A DNA stretch of 64,000 nucleotides from Tenacibaculum lutimaris (GCF_003610735.1 NZ_RAQM01000010.1:163740-227739); one strand, 5' to 3'. Positions 37,455 through 46,610 are shown, counted from the first letter of the stretch. The notes: generated from the sequence alone by a model not told the origin. Numbers and translations are program-made.

Positions 37455-38105
37455 ATGGATTTTAACAAAGATACAGCAAAAAAAACTGCCGAGCTTCTTT
37501 TGCAAATTAAAGCTATAAAATTGAGTCCAAAAGAACCTTTTACATGGGCTTCTGGATGGAAATCTCCAATTTATTGCGATAACCGAATTACATTATCATA
37601 CCCGCCAGTTAGGAATTTTCTTAAACAAGAAATTGCCAAACTAGTTGAAGAAAAACATGGTAAACCTGATGTAATTGCAGGAGTAGCAACCGGAGCTATT
37701 GCAATTGGTATATTAGTTGCTCAAGAATTAGGAGTACCTTTTGTATATGTAAGACCAGAGCCTAAAAAACATGGTAGACAAAACCAAATTGAGGGGCATA
37801 TAGAAAGTGGTCAGAATGTAGTAGTTATTGAAGATTTAATAAGTACTGGTAAAAGTAGTTTAAATGCTGTTAAAGCTTTGAAAGAAGCACATGCCAATGT
37901 AAAAGGTATGGTAGCTATTTTTTCTTACGGATTTAGTATTGCTTCAGAAAATTTTAAAGCAGACGGTGTAGAGTTAACTACATTAAGTAACTATGAGTAC
38001 TTATTAGAACAAGCTTTAGACAGTAAATATATAACTAGCGAAGAACTTCGTACTTTAGAGGACTGGAGAATTGAACCTAGTAAATGGAAACAAAACGAAA
38101 ACTAA
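37455..38105 (+). CDS. pyrE: Orotate phosphoribosyltransferase
   Basis: PyrE converts orotate and PRPP to orotidine monophosphate in pyrimidine synthesis. The PRPP-binding loop VVVIEDLISTGKSSLNAVKA (near residues 123-142) and FVYVRPEPKKHGRQNQIEGH are clear; the N-terminus has KLSPKEPFTWASGWKSPIYC. Length 216 aa is typical. It starts almost back-to-back with the divergent NUDIX gene, and an SRPBCC gene follows eight bases after its stop. Confidence 0.96.
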   Translation: MDFNKDTAKKTAELLLQIKAIKLSPKEPFTWASGWKSPIYCDNRITLSYPPVRNFLKQEIAKLVEEKHGKPDVIAGVATGAIAIGILVAQELGVPFVYVRPEPKKHGRQNQIEGHIESGQNVVVIEDLISTGKSSLNAVKALKEAHANVKGMVAIFSYGFSIASENFKADGVELTTLSNYEYLLEQALDSKYITSEELRTLEDWRIEPSKWKQNEN

Positions 38106-38112
38106 CAGCACA

Positions 38113-38502
38113 ATGAATATAGAAGGAAATACAGTAACTGTAAAAAAGTCATCTAAAGACTTATTCAATTTTTTAACCAAACTTGAAAACTTTGAGCAAT
38201 TGATGCCTGAGAATACTCAAAAATTTGAAGTAGATGGCGATAGCTTTATTTTTGGTTTAAAAGGAATGCCTGAAATTAGATTGGTTATGAAAGATAAAAC
38301 CGAATATTCTAATGTTACTTTAGGTGCTGCAAGCAGTAAGTTGCCTTTTACATTAGCTGCTGATATTAATGAGGTTTCTGAAAACGAAAGTAATGTAACT
38401 TTAAAGTTTGACGGTGAGTTCAATGCTATGATGGCAATGATGGTAAAAGCTCCATTAACAAAGTTTATTGGTACTTTAACTGAAAACTTAGCAAAATTAT
38501 AA
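38113..38502 (+). CDS. SRPBCC (START-like) family protein
   Basis: A 129-aa protein from ATG at 38113 (MNIEGNTVTVKKSSKDLFNF). The pattern of an N-terminal strand, helix LTKLENFEQLMPEN, long beta-sheet with FIFGLKGMPEIRLVMKDKTE, and a long C-terminal helix (KAPLTKFIGTLTENLAKL) fits the SRPBCC/START ligand-binding fold. Ligand unknown. It follows pyrE closely and overlaps the 3' end of the convergent birA gene by six bases. Confidence 0.8.
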   Translation: MNIEGNTVTVKKSSKDLFNFLTKLENFEQLMPENTQKFEVDGDSFIFGLKGMPEIRLVMKDKTEYSNVTLGAASSKLPFTLAADINEVSENESNVTLKFDGEFNAMMAMMVKAPLTKFIGTLTENLAKL

Positions 38503-39234
38503 ATTAGCAAACGAAACTTCTTTCAAACCAAATTCTTGAACCGTTTCGTCTTCTAATTCAATTTGGAGATTTCCATTTTTTGAAACTCCAATGATTTTAC
38601 CCATAAACAAAATGTTCTGATTGTTTTTAAACATTGTCGGAACATTTTTTTTATACAACACCTTTAAATAACTCTCTTCTAACAATTTATATTCTTTTTC
38701 TTCTAAGAGTCCTATATTTTTTTTCAGTTTAAGAAGAACAGCTTCTAATAAAGTTTCTAAATCTGTTTCTTTCTTTAAAATCATTTTTATTGAAGAAGCG
38801 TTAGGTAATTTATCAGAAAAAATATCTTGATTTACATTTATCCCTATTCCTATAACCGATGAACTAATATTGCTACCTTTTAAAGAGTTTTCTATTAAGA
38901 TCCCAACTATTTTTTTATTTCCTGACAGAATGTCGTTAGGCCATTTCACAGCTAAATTTGGCACTTCTATCTCATTTAACGCTTCTAAAACGCTTAACGA
39001 AACACAAAAATTCAAATACTTATGATCTTCAACACATAAAGCTTCAAACCTACAAAACACACTAAAAGTAAGGTTTTTACCCTCATCAACCACCCATTCT
39101 GAATTCATTTGCCCCCTACCCTTTGTTTGAGTTTTTGCTACCACCACTGTAAAGTCATCAATTGACATTTTTGACACCATATCTTTCAAAAAAGTGTTGG
39201 TTGAATCGATGGCATTAAGTTTGATTATTTTCAT
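38497..39234 (-). CDS. birA: Biotin--[acetyl-CoA-carboxylase] ligase
   Basis: BirA activates biotin with ATP and transfers it to the biotin carboxyl carrier protein. Signature KGRGQMNSEW (biotinyl-AMP loop) near residue 38, LAVKWPNDIL near 97, and KIVGILIENSL are present. At 245 aa it lacks the N-terminal helix-turn-helix of E. coli BirA, so it is the non-regulatory monofunctional type. It is divergent from rsfS. Confidence 0.93.
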   Translation of the reverse strand: MKIIKLNAIDSTNTFLKDMVSKMSIDDFTVVVAKTQTKGRGQMNSEWVVDEGKNLTFSVFCRFEALCVEDHKYLNFCVSLSVLEALNEIEVPNLAVKWPNDILSGNKKIVGILIENSLKGSNISSSVIGIGINVNQDIFSDKLPNASSIKMILKKETDLETLLEAVLLKLKKNIGLLEEKEYKLLEESYLKVLYKKNVPTMFKNNQNILFMGKIIGVSKNGNLQIELEDETVQEFGLKEVSFANL

Positions 39235-39292
39235 GTAAATTTAGTGAGTGAAACAAGTATCAATATTACATAAATTACTCACAAAAAAACAA

Positions 39293-39300
39293 TAACTTTG
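39293..39300 (+). promoter_or_regulatory. Bacteroidota -7 box (TAACTTTG) upstream of rsfS
   Basis: TAACTTTG fits TAnnTTTG and lies 20 bases before the rsfS ATG. A good -33 TTTG is not seen. Confidence 0.45.
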
Positions 39301-39320
39301 CTAAAACTTAATTTTATTTA

Positions 39321-39689
39321 ATGACAATAAAACAAACAAACACAGACGATCTTTTAGCTGTGATTATTAAAGGGATAGATGATGTAAAGGGAGAAGACAT
39401 CCAATTACTAGATTTAAGGGAGATAGAAAACACTGTTTGTGATTATTTTGTAGTTTGTTCTGCTAACTCGAACACACAAGTTAATGCCATTTCGGGCTCT
39501 GTACAAAAAGTAGTCAGCAAAGAACTTAAAGACAAACCTTGGCACGTTGAGGGTCTTGGAAACGCCGAATGGGTTCTTATGGATTACGTTAATGTTGTTG
39601 TACATATCTTTCAAAAACAAGTTCGTGAGTTTTACGATATTGAAAGTCTTTGGGGTGACGCAAAAATTACCGAAATCAACCCTGCTTAA
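39321..39689 (+). CDS. rsfS: Ribosomal silencing factor RsfS
   Basis: RsfS (Iojap) binds L14 of the large ribosomal subunit and blocks joining of subunits under starvation. The family signature CDYFVVCSANSNTQVNAI and the C-terminal EGLGNAEWVLMDYVNVVVHI and FQKQVREFYDIESLWGDAK are present. Length 122 aa is typical. ftsH follows 25 bases downstream, an order common in Bacteroidota. Confidence 0.95.
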   Translation: MTIKQTNTDDLLAVIIKGIDDVKGEDIQLLDLREIENTVCDYFVVCSANSNTQVNAISGSVQKVVSKELKDKPWHVEGLGNAEWVLMDYVNVVVHIFQKQVREFYDIESLWGDAKITEINPA

Positions 39690-39714
39690 TTGCTAACATT
39701 TTATACACCTATTT

Positions 39715-41643
39715 ATGAGTGATAATAAAAAAAACACGCCAAAATTTACGTTTAGCTCATTTTGGCTATACATACCAATACTAATTATATTATTAGGGTT
39801 AAGTTTTTTTAACTCTGGTAATTTAGGATCTCGTAATATTTCTAAAAACGAGTTCACCAAAATCTTAGAAGCCAACGATATTCAGAAAATAGTTGTTGAA
39901 AACAACAATGTTGCTCAAATTTATTTAAAGCCTGAAGCTGAAAAAAAAGAAGAGCATAAAAAATTAGCTGAATCTCCTTTCTTTAGAAAAGGCTCTCCGT
40001 TATATAGTTACAATTTTGGTGATTTGCAAAATTTTGAAAACGAGATTGAAAAAGAAAAGAAAGAAAACAATCTTGATTTTGATAAAGTAAATATCGAAAG
40101 AACTAGTATGATGGATACCCTCATCAGCTTCCTTCCTTTTATTTTATTAATCGCTATTTGGCTTTTCTTTATGAGAAGAATGTCAGGAGCTGCTGGTGGT
40201 GGCGGTGCTGGAGGTCAAATTTTCAACATCGGAAAATCAAAAGCTAAACTTTTTGATGAAAATACTAAGGTTAAAACTACCTTTAAAAATGTAGCTGGTT
40301 TAGAAGGAGCTAAAGAAGAAGTTCAAGAAATTGTTGATTTCTTAAAAAGTCCTGAAAAGTATACTAAATTAGGAGGTAAAATTCCTAAAGGAGCTTTATT
40401 GGTAGGACCTCCTGGTACTGGTAAGACTTTATTAGCTAAAGCTGTTGCTGGTGAAGCTGGCGTGCCTTTCTTCTCTTTATCTGGTTCTGATTTTGTTGAA
40501 ATGTTTGTAGGAGTTGGAGCATCTCGTGTACGTGACTTATTTAAGCAAGCGCAACAAAAATCACCTTCAATTATTTTTATTGATGAGATTGATGCTATTG
40601 GGCGTGCTAGAGGTAAAAATAGCATGACAGGTGGAAATGACGAACGTGAAAACACCTTAAACCAATTACTAACAGAAATGGATGGTTTTGGTACCGATAC
40701 AAACGTAATTGTATTAGCTGCTACGAACCGCGCTGATGTATTAGATAAAGCTTTAATGCGTGCAGGTCGTTTCGATCGCCAAATTTATGTTGATTTACCA
40801 GACTTACACGAACGTAGAGAAATTTTTAACGTACATATCAAACCTTTAAAGTTAGCTGAAAATGTAAACTTAGAGTTCTTAGCACAACAAACTCCTGGTT
40901 TTTCTGGAGCAGATATTGCTAACCTTTGTAACGAAGCTGCTTTAATTGCTGCAAGAAAAGGTAAAAATGCAATTGAGCATCAAGATTTCTTAGATGCTGT
41001 TGATAGAATTGTAGGTGGTTTAGAAAAGAAGAACAAAGTAATTACTCCAAAAGAAAAGAAAGTAATTGCTTTCCACGAAGCAGGTCATGCAACTGTAAGT
41101 TGGATGTTAGAGCATGCTGCTCCTTTAGTAAAAGTTACTATTGTTCCTCGTGGTCAATCATTAGGTGCTGCTTGGTATCTTCCTGAAGAAAGAAAGATTG
41201 TTCAAACAGAACAAATGCTTGATGAAATGTGTGCTACCATGGGTGGTAGAGCAGCTGAAAAGTTAATGTTCAATAAAATCTCTACAGGTGCGTTAAGCGA
41301 CTTAGAAAAAGTTACGAAACAAGCTCGTGCTATGGTTACTGTTTATGGTTTAAATGACAAAGTAGGTAACATTACATATTACGATTCATCTGGTAATGAC
41401 GCCTTTGTTAAACCTTATAGTGATGCCACTGCTCAGAAAATTGATGAGGAAATCTCTGAAATTATCGAAAATCAATACAAAAGAGCTATTGATATACTAG
41501 ATGAAAACAGAGATAAACTAACAGAGTTAGCTGAGTTATTACTTGAAAAAGAGGTTATTTTCAAAGATGATTTAGTAAAAATCTTTGGAGACAGACCGTT
41601 TGGAAAGGAAGAAGAAAAAACTGAAACAACAACTGAAGAATAG
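39715..41643 (+). CDS. ftsH: ATP-dependent zinc metalloprotease FtsH
   Basis: Membrane-bound AAA+ protease for quality control and LpxC/sigma turnover. Two N-terminal membrane helices (about 15-35 and 135-155) flank a periplasmic loop; Walker A GPPGTGKT is near residue 230, Walker B IIFIDEIDAIGRAR near 288, the zinc motif HEAGH near 454 and the third zinc ligand in the SDLEKVTKQAR region. Length 642 aa is typical. It is followed by the LUD-domain gene after 12 bases. Confidence 0.98.
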   Translation: MSDNKKNTPKFTFSSFWLYIPILIILLGLSFFNSGNLGSRNISKNEFTKILEANDIQKIVVENNNVAQIYLKPEAEKKEEHKKLAESPFFRKGSPLYSYNFGDLQNFENEIEKEKKENNLDFDKVNIERTSMMDTLISFLPFILLIAIWLFFMRRMSGAAGGGGAGGQIFNIGKSKAKLFDENTKVKTTFKNVAGLEGAKEEVQEIVDFLKSPEKYTKLGGKIPKGALLVGPPGTGKTLLAKAVAGEAGVPFFSLSGSDFVEMFVGVGASRVRDLFKQAQQKSPSIIFIDEIDAIGRARGKNSMTGGNDERENTLNQLLTEMDGFGTDTNVIVLAATNRADVLDKALMRAGRFDRQIYVDLPDLHERREIFNVHIKPLKLAENVNLEFLAQQTPGFSGADIANLCNEAALIAARKGKNAIEHQDFLDAVDRIVGGLEKKNKVITPKEKKVIAFHEAGHATVSWMLEHAAPLVKVTIVPRGQSLGAAWYLPEERKIVQTEQMLDEMCATMGGRAAEKLMFNKISTGALSDLEKVTKQARAMVTVYGLNDKVGNITYYDSSGNDAFVKPYSDATAQKIDEEISEIIENQYKRAIDILDENRDKLTELAELLLEKEVIFKDDLVKIFGDRPFGKEEEKTETTTEE

Positions 41644-41655
41644 TTTTTTATTTGA

Positions 41656-42246
41656 ATGAATTTTTTCAACAAATTATTTAAAACCTTTAAAGAATCATCT
41701 AAAGAGAAGATTATCAATGAGCAAGTAGTTCATTTATCTTTAGATGATTCTTTTGTTCATCATTTTATCAATAAAGGAGGTAAATTTTTATACTGTACAT
41801 CTATAAACGAAGTAACTAATAATTTAAAAAATATCTTACAAGAAAATAATTGGCGAAAAGTTACTTGTACAGATTATGACTTATTAAAAATTACTGAAAA
41901 AATTGATGTAAATGTTCAACAACATTCATCAGAGTTAGTTCCGTTTTTCACCTCTTGCGAGCACTTAATTGCTGACAAAGGAGAAATTTTATTTTCTTCT
42001 AATCAGTTAGGTAGCCAAAAATTAGCAGCCCATTCTAAGCATTTTATTGTGTATGCTACAACTAGTCAATTAGTAAAAAATACAGGAGAAGGCTTAATGG
42101 GAATTAAAACACACTTTAGTGGCAATATCCCTACCAATATTAGCTCTATAAGAAATTATAAATTTGAAATTGAAGATGATAATTTCTTAAATTATGGCAA
42201 CAATAATACAAAAGATTTATATTTGCTGCTCTTTGAAGACCTTTAA
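41656..42246 (+). CDS. LUD (LutC-like) domain protein
   Basis: A 196-aa protein of the LUD family (LutB/LutC in lactate utilisation). The C-terminal half has the nucleotide-like-fold motifs FTSCEHLIADKGEILFSSNQ and GSQKLAAHSKHFIVYATTSQ; no Fe-S Cys cluster is present. No LutA or LutB adjoins; instead it lies between ftsH and cdsA, three bases before cdsA. A lactate role is therefore doubtful; function unknown. Confidence 0.75.
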   Translation: MNFFNKLFKTFKESSKEKIINEQVVHLSLDDSFVHHFINKGGKFLYCTSINEVTNNLKNILQENNWRKVTCTDYDLLKITEKIDVNVQQHSSELVPFFTSCEHLIADKGEILFSSNQLGSQKLAAHSKHFIVYATTSQLVKNTGEGLMGIKTHFSGNIPTNISSIRNYKFEIEDDNFLNYGNNNTKDLYLLLFEDL

Positions 42247-42249
42247 CCT

Positions 42250-43041
42250 ATGTCTAATCTTTTAACAAGATCACTTTCTGCACTTGTTTACGCTATCCTA
42301 TTCATTTCTGCTATTTTATATTCTGCAGAAACATATATAGGTTTACTAGCTATTTTTGCTACTGTTTGTATTTGGGAATTTTCTAAAATTTTAAAGTCAA
42401 AAAGTTTCATTCCATACTTACTTTTAGCTTATGTAGTTTTTTCCTCTGTAAGAGCAAGTATTAGTTACAATGATTTTTTACTAGTAATTACCCTATTCGG
42501 TTTATCTGTCTTATTATATTTATTGATAAGTACAAAGCCAATAAAAACAGAAGCTTTTAGTGGAAAAATATTTTTACAAGCTATCTATTTAATTTTCCCT
42601 TTTTACTTTTTAATGAACCTTCCGTTCATTAATAATGCTTATCAACCACACATAATAATTTACATTATGCTTCTTATTTGGACAAATGATAGCTTTGCTT
42701 TTTTGGTGGGAAAAAATTTCGGAAAACATAAATTATTTGAAAAAGTTTCTCCTAAAAAAACTATTGAAGGTTTTATTGGAGGTCTAGTTTTCTCTATCAT
42801 TGTAGGGGTTATTATAGGACAGTATTCAGGAATTTTTTCTATATCAAGCTGGATAATTATTGCTATTATCGTTGCGGTTTTTGGCTCTTTAGGTGACTTA
42901 GTAGAATCTAAGTTTAAAAGACAAGCTAATATAAAAGACAGTGGTACTATTATGCCTGGTCATGGTGGATTATTAGATAGACTTGATAGTTTGTTTTTCC
43001 TTGCTCCCTTCGTATATTTGTATATACATTACATAATGTAA
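42250..43041 (+). CDS. cdsA: Phosphatidate cytidylyltransferase
   Basis: CdsA makes CDP-diacylglycerol, the precursor of phospholipids, in the inner membrane. Eight hydrophobic helices are seen and the C-terminal signature GSLGDLVESKFKRQANIKDS with GTIMPGHGGLLDRLDSL contains the metal-binding Asp residues. Length 263 aa is typical. It follows the LUD gene by three bases and precedes the ACBP gene by 29. Confidence 0.95.
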   Translation: MSNLLTRSLSALVYAILFISAILYSAETYIGLLAIFATVCIWEFSKILKSKSFIPYLLLAYVVFSSVRASISYNDFLLVITLFGLSVLLYLLISTKPIKTEAFSGKIFLQAIYLIFPFYFLMNLPFINNAYQPHIIIYIMLLIWTNDSFAFLVGKNFGKHKLFEKVSPKKTIEGFIGGLVFSIIVGVIIGQYSGIFSISSWIIIAIIVAVFGSLGDLVESKFKRQANIKDSGTIMPGHGGLLDRLDSLFFLAPFVYLYIHYIM

Positions 43042-43070
43042 ACTATCTACACATTTAATTATCCAAACAC

Positions 43071-43328
43071 ATGGAAAATGATTTAGATTTAAGGTTTAAA
43101 GAAGCCTATAAAATAGCATCTGAACTAGAGGAAAAGCTTCCTGCAGATGTTATGCTACGCTTATACGCTTACTATAAACAAGCCGTAAAAGGTGACAGGT
43201 TTACATTTAACGACAATAGCGATCTACGAAATGCTTTTAAGTTCAATGCATGGATGCAACTTAGAGGTATGGGAGAAGATGAAGCTAAAGAAGAATATAT
43301 TAAATTAGTAAATTCAATCATAAAATAA
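43071..43328 (+). CDS. Acyl-CoA-binding protein
   Basis: An 85-aa four-helix acyl-CoA-binding protein: DLRFKEAYKIASELEEKLPAD, LRLYAYYKQAVKGDR (the acyl-CoA contact YxxYKQA), and FKFNAWMQLRGMGEDEAKEEY. Such proteins bind long-chain acyl-CoA and may pass it to lipid enzymes, consistent with cdsA just upstream. ACBPs are common in eukaryotes and scattered in bacteria. Confidence 0.93.
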   Translation: MENDLDLRFKEAYKIASELEEKLPADVMLRLYAYYKQAVKGDRFTFNDNSDLRNAFKFNAWMQLRGMGEDEAKEEYIKLVNSIIK

Positions 43329-43333
43329 TCCTC

Positions 43334-43963
43334 ATGAAAAAAATCGTTTATTCATTAGTTATCTGTTTTACAATTGCTCAAATGATTTCTTGTAAATCTG
43401 AAGCTAAAAAAGAAACTGAAACAACAAAAGAAGAAGTTAAGGCTGCTAAAAAAGCTTTTGTTTTACAAGACGCAACAAATACAATCAATTGGGTAGCATA
43501 TAAAACTACTGACAAAGTACCAGTAAAAGGTCAATTTCAAAAAGTAAACATAACTGCTGGTGGTGAAGGAAATACTGCCAAAGAAGCAATTAATAATGCT
43601 GAATTTTCAATTCCTGTAAGTAGTATCTTTACTCAAGACAGTAGTAGAGATTTTAAAATTAGAAAGTTTTTCTTCGGAATTATGGATAAAACTGAACTAC
43701 TTTCTGGTAAGTTAGTTTTAGAAAACGATTCTATTGGTTATGCTGATTTAACTATGAACAGTACAACTAAAAAGCTTCCTTTTAAATACACTTTAAACGG
43801 AAAAGAATTTAGTTTAAACGCTACCATGAACATATCTGATTGGCAAGCTCAAAACGCTTTAGATTCTTTAAATACTGCTTGTAAAGATTTACATAAAGGT
43901 GCTGATGGAGTTTCTAAAACTTGGGATGATGTAGCTTTAAATATCACTTCTGTTTTTAAATAA
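43334..43963 (+). CDS. YceI-like lipoprotein
   Basis: A 209-aa lipoprotein with signal peptide and lipobox ending at ISC (Cys20), a Lys/Glu-rich spacer, and a YceI-like lipocalin domain beginning NTINWVAYKTTDKVPVKGQF and containing AEFSIPVSSIFTQDSSRDFK and the terminal VALNITSVFK. YceI proteins bind isoprenoid-like lipids in the periplasm. It follows the ACBP gene by five bases and precedes a bidirectional terminator. Confidence 0.85.
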   Translation: MKKIVYSLVICFTIAQMISCKSEAKKETETTKEEVKAAKKAFVLQDATNTINWVAYKTTDKVPVKGQFQKVNITAGGEGNTAKEAINNAEFSIPVSSIFTQDSSRDFKIRKFFFGIMDKTELLSGKLVLENDSIGYADLTMNSTTKKLPFKYTLNGKEFSLNATMNISDWQAQNALDSLNTACKDLHKGADGVSKTWDDVALNITSVFK

Positions 43964-43981
43964 ATAACTTATACTAAATAT

Positions 43982-44019
43982 AAAAAATCCGGAGTAAATA
44001 ACTTACTTCGGATTTTTTC
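43982..44019. terminator. Bidirectional terminator between YceI-like gene and kynurenine cluster
   Basis: AATCCGGAGTAA and TTACTTCGGATT are near-perfect inverted arms flanked by A-run and T-run; it can stop transcription from both sides. Confidence 0.85.
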
Positions 44020-44028
44020 ATTTCTATA

Positions 44029-45114
44029 CTATTGTAATATTTTAGAAACTAACTCTTTCTTTGCTTTCTCGTCATCGCCAAACAACCATTGTAGTACATT
44101 ATCCTCCCACATCTCATCACGTTCTGTTTCTGTAATAATATTTCTATCAATTGCTAAATCTAAAATTTTCCCTGGATATGACGATTGAATTTCACTTTCC
44201 ATTTCTCCTAATGGATACGGATCATCTAACCCTATTAATACTTGTTTAGAACCTTGGTTTTTAATTAATAAATCTAATGAACCTGTATCATGAACCAGCG
44301 TATCAAAGAAGATATTTTTGTGTCCTACCGCTTTTCTAGGGTGTGTTTTCCCTTCAAATAAATCTGGTCTTCCGTCAAAACCTTGTATGCGACGCCCTAA
44401 GTTCATTTGCGCTAACTGTCCGCCATGAGCAAAGCAGATTCGCATGTTTGGATACTTGTCATAATACCCATTTAACGTTAAAAAATGATAGGCATCAGCA
44501 CATTGTGCTAACATCCAAATTAAGTGAAAACGCCAACTTGTATTTTGTAACTTAATAAATTTCTCTCCATCATACGGGTGAATTTCAACGGCTAGGTTAT
44601 ACTTGTTTGCTAATTCAAAAATTGGTTCATTTTCCTCATCAAAAATACACCGCCAGGTACCAATGGTATCCATGTAGTGTGTAGGTAAACATAACAAACG
44701 CATACCTAATACCTCAACACAACGCTCTATTTCCCATAAAGCACCTCGAACAAACCCAGGATGCACCACAAAACCTGTTGTAAATTTCGACGGATTTTCA
44801 TGCTGCACACGTGCGTTAAAATCGTTTTGAAAACGTAAGGCCTGTTTCATTTCTTCCAAACGAAGTCCATTTCCATATAATTGAGATAGATTTAAAACAA
44901 CTGCATGGTCTATTTTAAAATGCTCCATCCATTCTAACTTCTCGTCTAAAAAGAAACTAGAATCCGTTACAGGTCGACTCCAATCTTTTTGTAGCATGAA
45001 TTTCCTATCCTTATCTACCCAAAAAATTCCTTTGTCTTTCATAAACTGCGGAATTTGTTCTGGATAAGGCAACAAATGTGAATGTCCGTTTATTCGTAGT
45101 TTGCGTTTTGTCAT
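44029..45114 (-). CDS. 2-amino-3-carboxymuconate-6-semialdehyde decarboxylase (ACMSD-like amidohydrolase)
   Basis: Zinc amidohydrolase that decarboxylates ACMS, sending kynurenine carbon to 2-aminomuconate instead of quinolinate. From ATG at 45114: N-terminal metal motif INGHSHLLP, internal VEIHPYDG and CFAHGGQL, and GLDDPYPLGEMES, a variant of the family GxDxPFPLGE motif. Length 361 aa is slightly above the usual 335. It is the most downstream gene of the leftward cluster, 79 bases after the dioxygenase gene, and ends before a terminator. Confidence 0.9.
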   Translation of the reverse strand: MTKRKLRINGHSHLLPYPEQIPQFMKDKGIFWVDKDRKFMLQKDWSRPVTDSSFFLDEKLEWMEHFKIDHAVVLNLSQLYGNGLRLEEMKQALRFQNDFNARVQHENPSKFTTGFVVHPGFVRGALWEIERCVEVLGMRLLCLPTHYMDTIGTWRCIFDEENEPIFELANKYNLAVEIHPYDGEKFIKLQNTSWRFHLIWMLAQCADAYHFLTLNGYYDKYPNMRICFAHGGQLAQMNLGRRIQGFDGRPDLFEGKTHPRKAVGHKNIFFDTLVHDTGSLDLLIKNQGSKQVLIGLDDPYPLGEMESEIQSSYPGKILDLAIDRNIITETERDEMWEDNVLQWLFGDDEKAKKELVSKILQ

Positions 45115-45205
45115 CTTATGTATCATTCCCCTTTTTTAGATGGGAATCATTTTAATTTTTAATTCTTGATTATTGCAGGATTCCTAGCTTCGTAGGAATA
45201 ATAAA

Positions 45206-45736
45206 TTACTTGATTTTATTAGGCGCTTCCATTACTGTACTGCATTTTTCACAAGTACATTTTTCTTTATCAGAATAATATTTGTCAAAAATTATTGGCA
45301 TATCCGTTTCAATATTATCTAAAGCAAATTCTTCTCGATATAATTGATGCCCACAGTTTTCGCAATACCATTCTAAAGCATCCATCATTCCCTCATCACG
45401 CGGATATTCAATTACCAAACCTACTGTATTTGCCTTACGTTGCGGTGAATGAGGCACTTTACCTGGTAACAAATAAATATCTCCTTCATTAATTTCAACA
45501 TCAATCATTTCACCTTTATCATCAATAATTTTCAGTACCATATCTCCTTCTAGTTGATAGAAAAATTCTGGTGTTTCATTATAGTGATAATCTTTACGAT
45601 TATTAGGACCTCCAACAACCATTACGATATACTCTCCGTTATCCCAAACTTGTTTATTTCCTACTGGTGGTTTTAGTAAATGACGGTTTTCATCAATCCA
45701 CTTTTTGAAATTTAAAGGTTGTACTAACTTGCTCAT
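45206..45736 (-). CDS. 3-hydroxyanthranilate 3,4-dioxygenase
   Basis: Iron cupin dioxygenase that opens 3-hydroxyanthranilate to ACMS. The iron ligands H51, E57 and H96 lie in KDYHYNETPEFFYQLEGD and LPGKVPHSPQR. A second, rubredoxin-like iron site is present at the C-terminus (C125-x2-C128 and C162-x2-C165), as in the bacterial enzyme of Cupriavidus. Length 176 aa is typical. It precedes the ACMSD gene and follows the SDR gene by about 95 bases. Confidence 0.95.
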   Translation of the reverse strand: MSKLVQPLNFKKWIDENRHLLKPPVGNKQVWDNGEYIVMVVGGPNNRKDYHYNETPEFFYQLEGDMVLKIIDDKGEMIDVEINEGDIYLLPGKVPHSPQRKANTVGLVIEYPRDEGMMDALEWYCENCGHQLYREEFALDNIETDMPIIFDKYYSDKEKCTCEKCSTVMEAPNKIK

Positions 45737-45832
45737 TTTATTTAGATTTTTAGACTTTTACACACAAAAATTAAGATTGTTTTAAAGATACTTAAATAGT
45801 CTTGTTTCTAAAAGTCTTTATTTCTGATTCTT

Positions 45833-46609
45833 TTATAATGATTTTGTTCTCCCTCCATCTACAGGAACATTAATTCCGTTGATAAAACTTGCTCTTTCAC
45901 TTGCTAAAAACACAATTGCATTAGCTACCTCTTCAGGTTTTGCAAAACGTTTTGCTGGCGATGCGTTTTTCATCATTTCAGCAACTTCTTCTGTCGATTT
46001 ACCAGTTTTAGCTGCTTTATTATTGATAATTTCTGTCAAACGCTCTGTAGCTGTCGCTCCTGGTAATACATTATTCACCGTAATTCCGAATTGTCCTAAT
46101 TCATTCGCTAGGGTTTTACTCCAATTAGCCACAGCACCACGAATAGTATTTGAAACTCCTAACCCGTCTAGTGGTTGTTTTACCGATGTAGAAATTACAT
46201 TGATAATTCTACCATAATTTTGTTCTTTCATAAACGGAACTACCGCTTGTACCAAGACATGATTACATTTTAAATGCATCGTAAAAGCTCTTTCAAACTC
46301 TTCTAATTTTGCATTGAACACAGGACCTCCTGCCGGACCTCCTGTGTTATTCACTAAAATATGAAATTGTAAATTCGTTGCTTCTAACTTCTCTTTTAAA
46401 TCTGTTGGATTGGTAAAATCTGCTACCAAATACCCGTGATTTTGATTATTGTTTGGTAGTTCTGCCAACACAGCTTTTAATTTATCTTCGCTACGAGCTA
46501 CTAAAGTTACATTTACTCCTTCTTGAGCTAATTGTATTGCTGCTGCTTTTCCTATTCCTTGTGTACTACCACATACCAAGGCATTTTTATGTTGTATCTC
46601 TAAATTCAT
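45833..46609 (-). CDS. SDR-fold protein with atypical active site in the kynurenine cluster
   Basis: Short-chain dehydrogenase/reductase fold with NAD(P) motif CGSTQGIGKAAA (13-24), NNTGGPAGG (87-95) and terminal FINGINVPVDGGRTKSL. The usual Tyr-x3-Lys pair is replaced: the aligned stretch VSNTIRG puts Ser153 and Arg157 there. Such members group with the BKR-like SDR set that lacks the full tetrad. Its reaction in the pathway is unknown; possibly a reduction or a binding role on an aminomuconate-derived intermediate. It lies one base after the small DUF6500-like gene. Confidence 0.88.
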   Translation of the reverse strand: MNLEIQHKNALVCGSTQGIGKAAAIQLAQEGVNVTLVARSEDKLKAVLAELPNNNQNHGYLVADFTNPTDLKEKLEATNLQFHILVNNTGGPAGGPVFNAKLEEFERAFTMHLKCNHVLVQAVVPFMKEQNYGRIINVISTSVKQPLDGLGVSNTIRGAVANWSKTLANELGQFGITVNNVLPGATATERLTEIINNKAAKTGKSTEEVAEMMKNASPAKRFAKPEEVANAIVFLASERASFINGINVPVDGGRTKSL

Positions 46610-46610
46610 C

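Noticed and set aside
41656..42246. Lactate utilisation operon
   Set aside because: Only one LUD domain is present, without LutA, LutB or a lactate permease.
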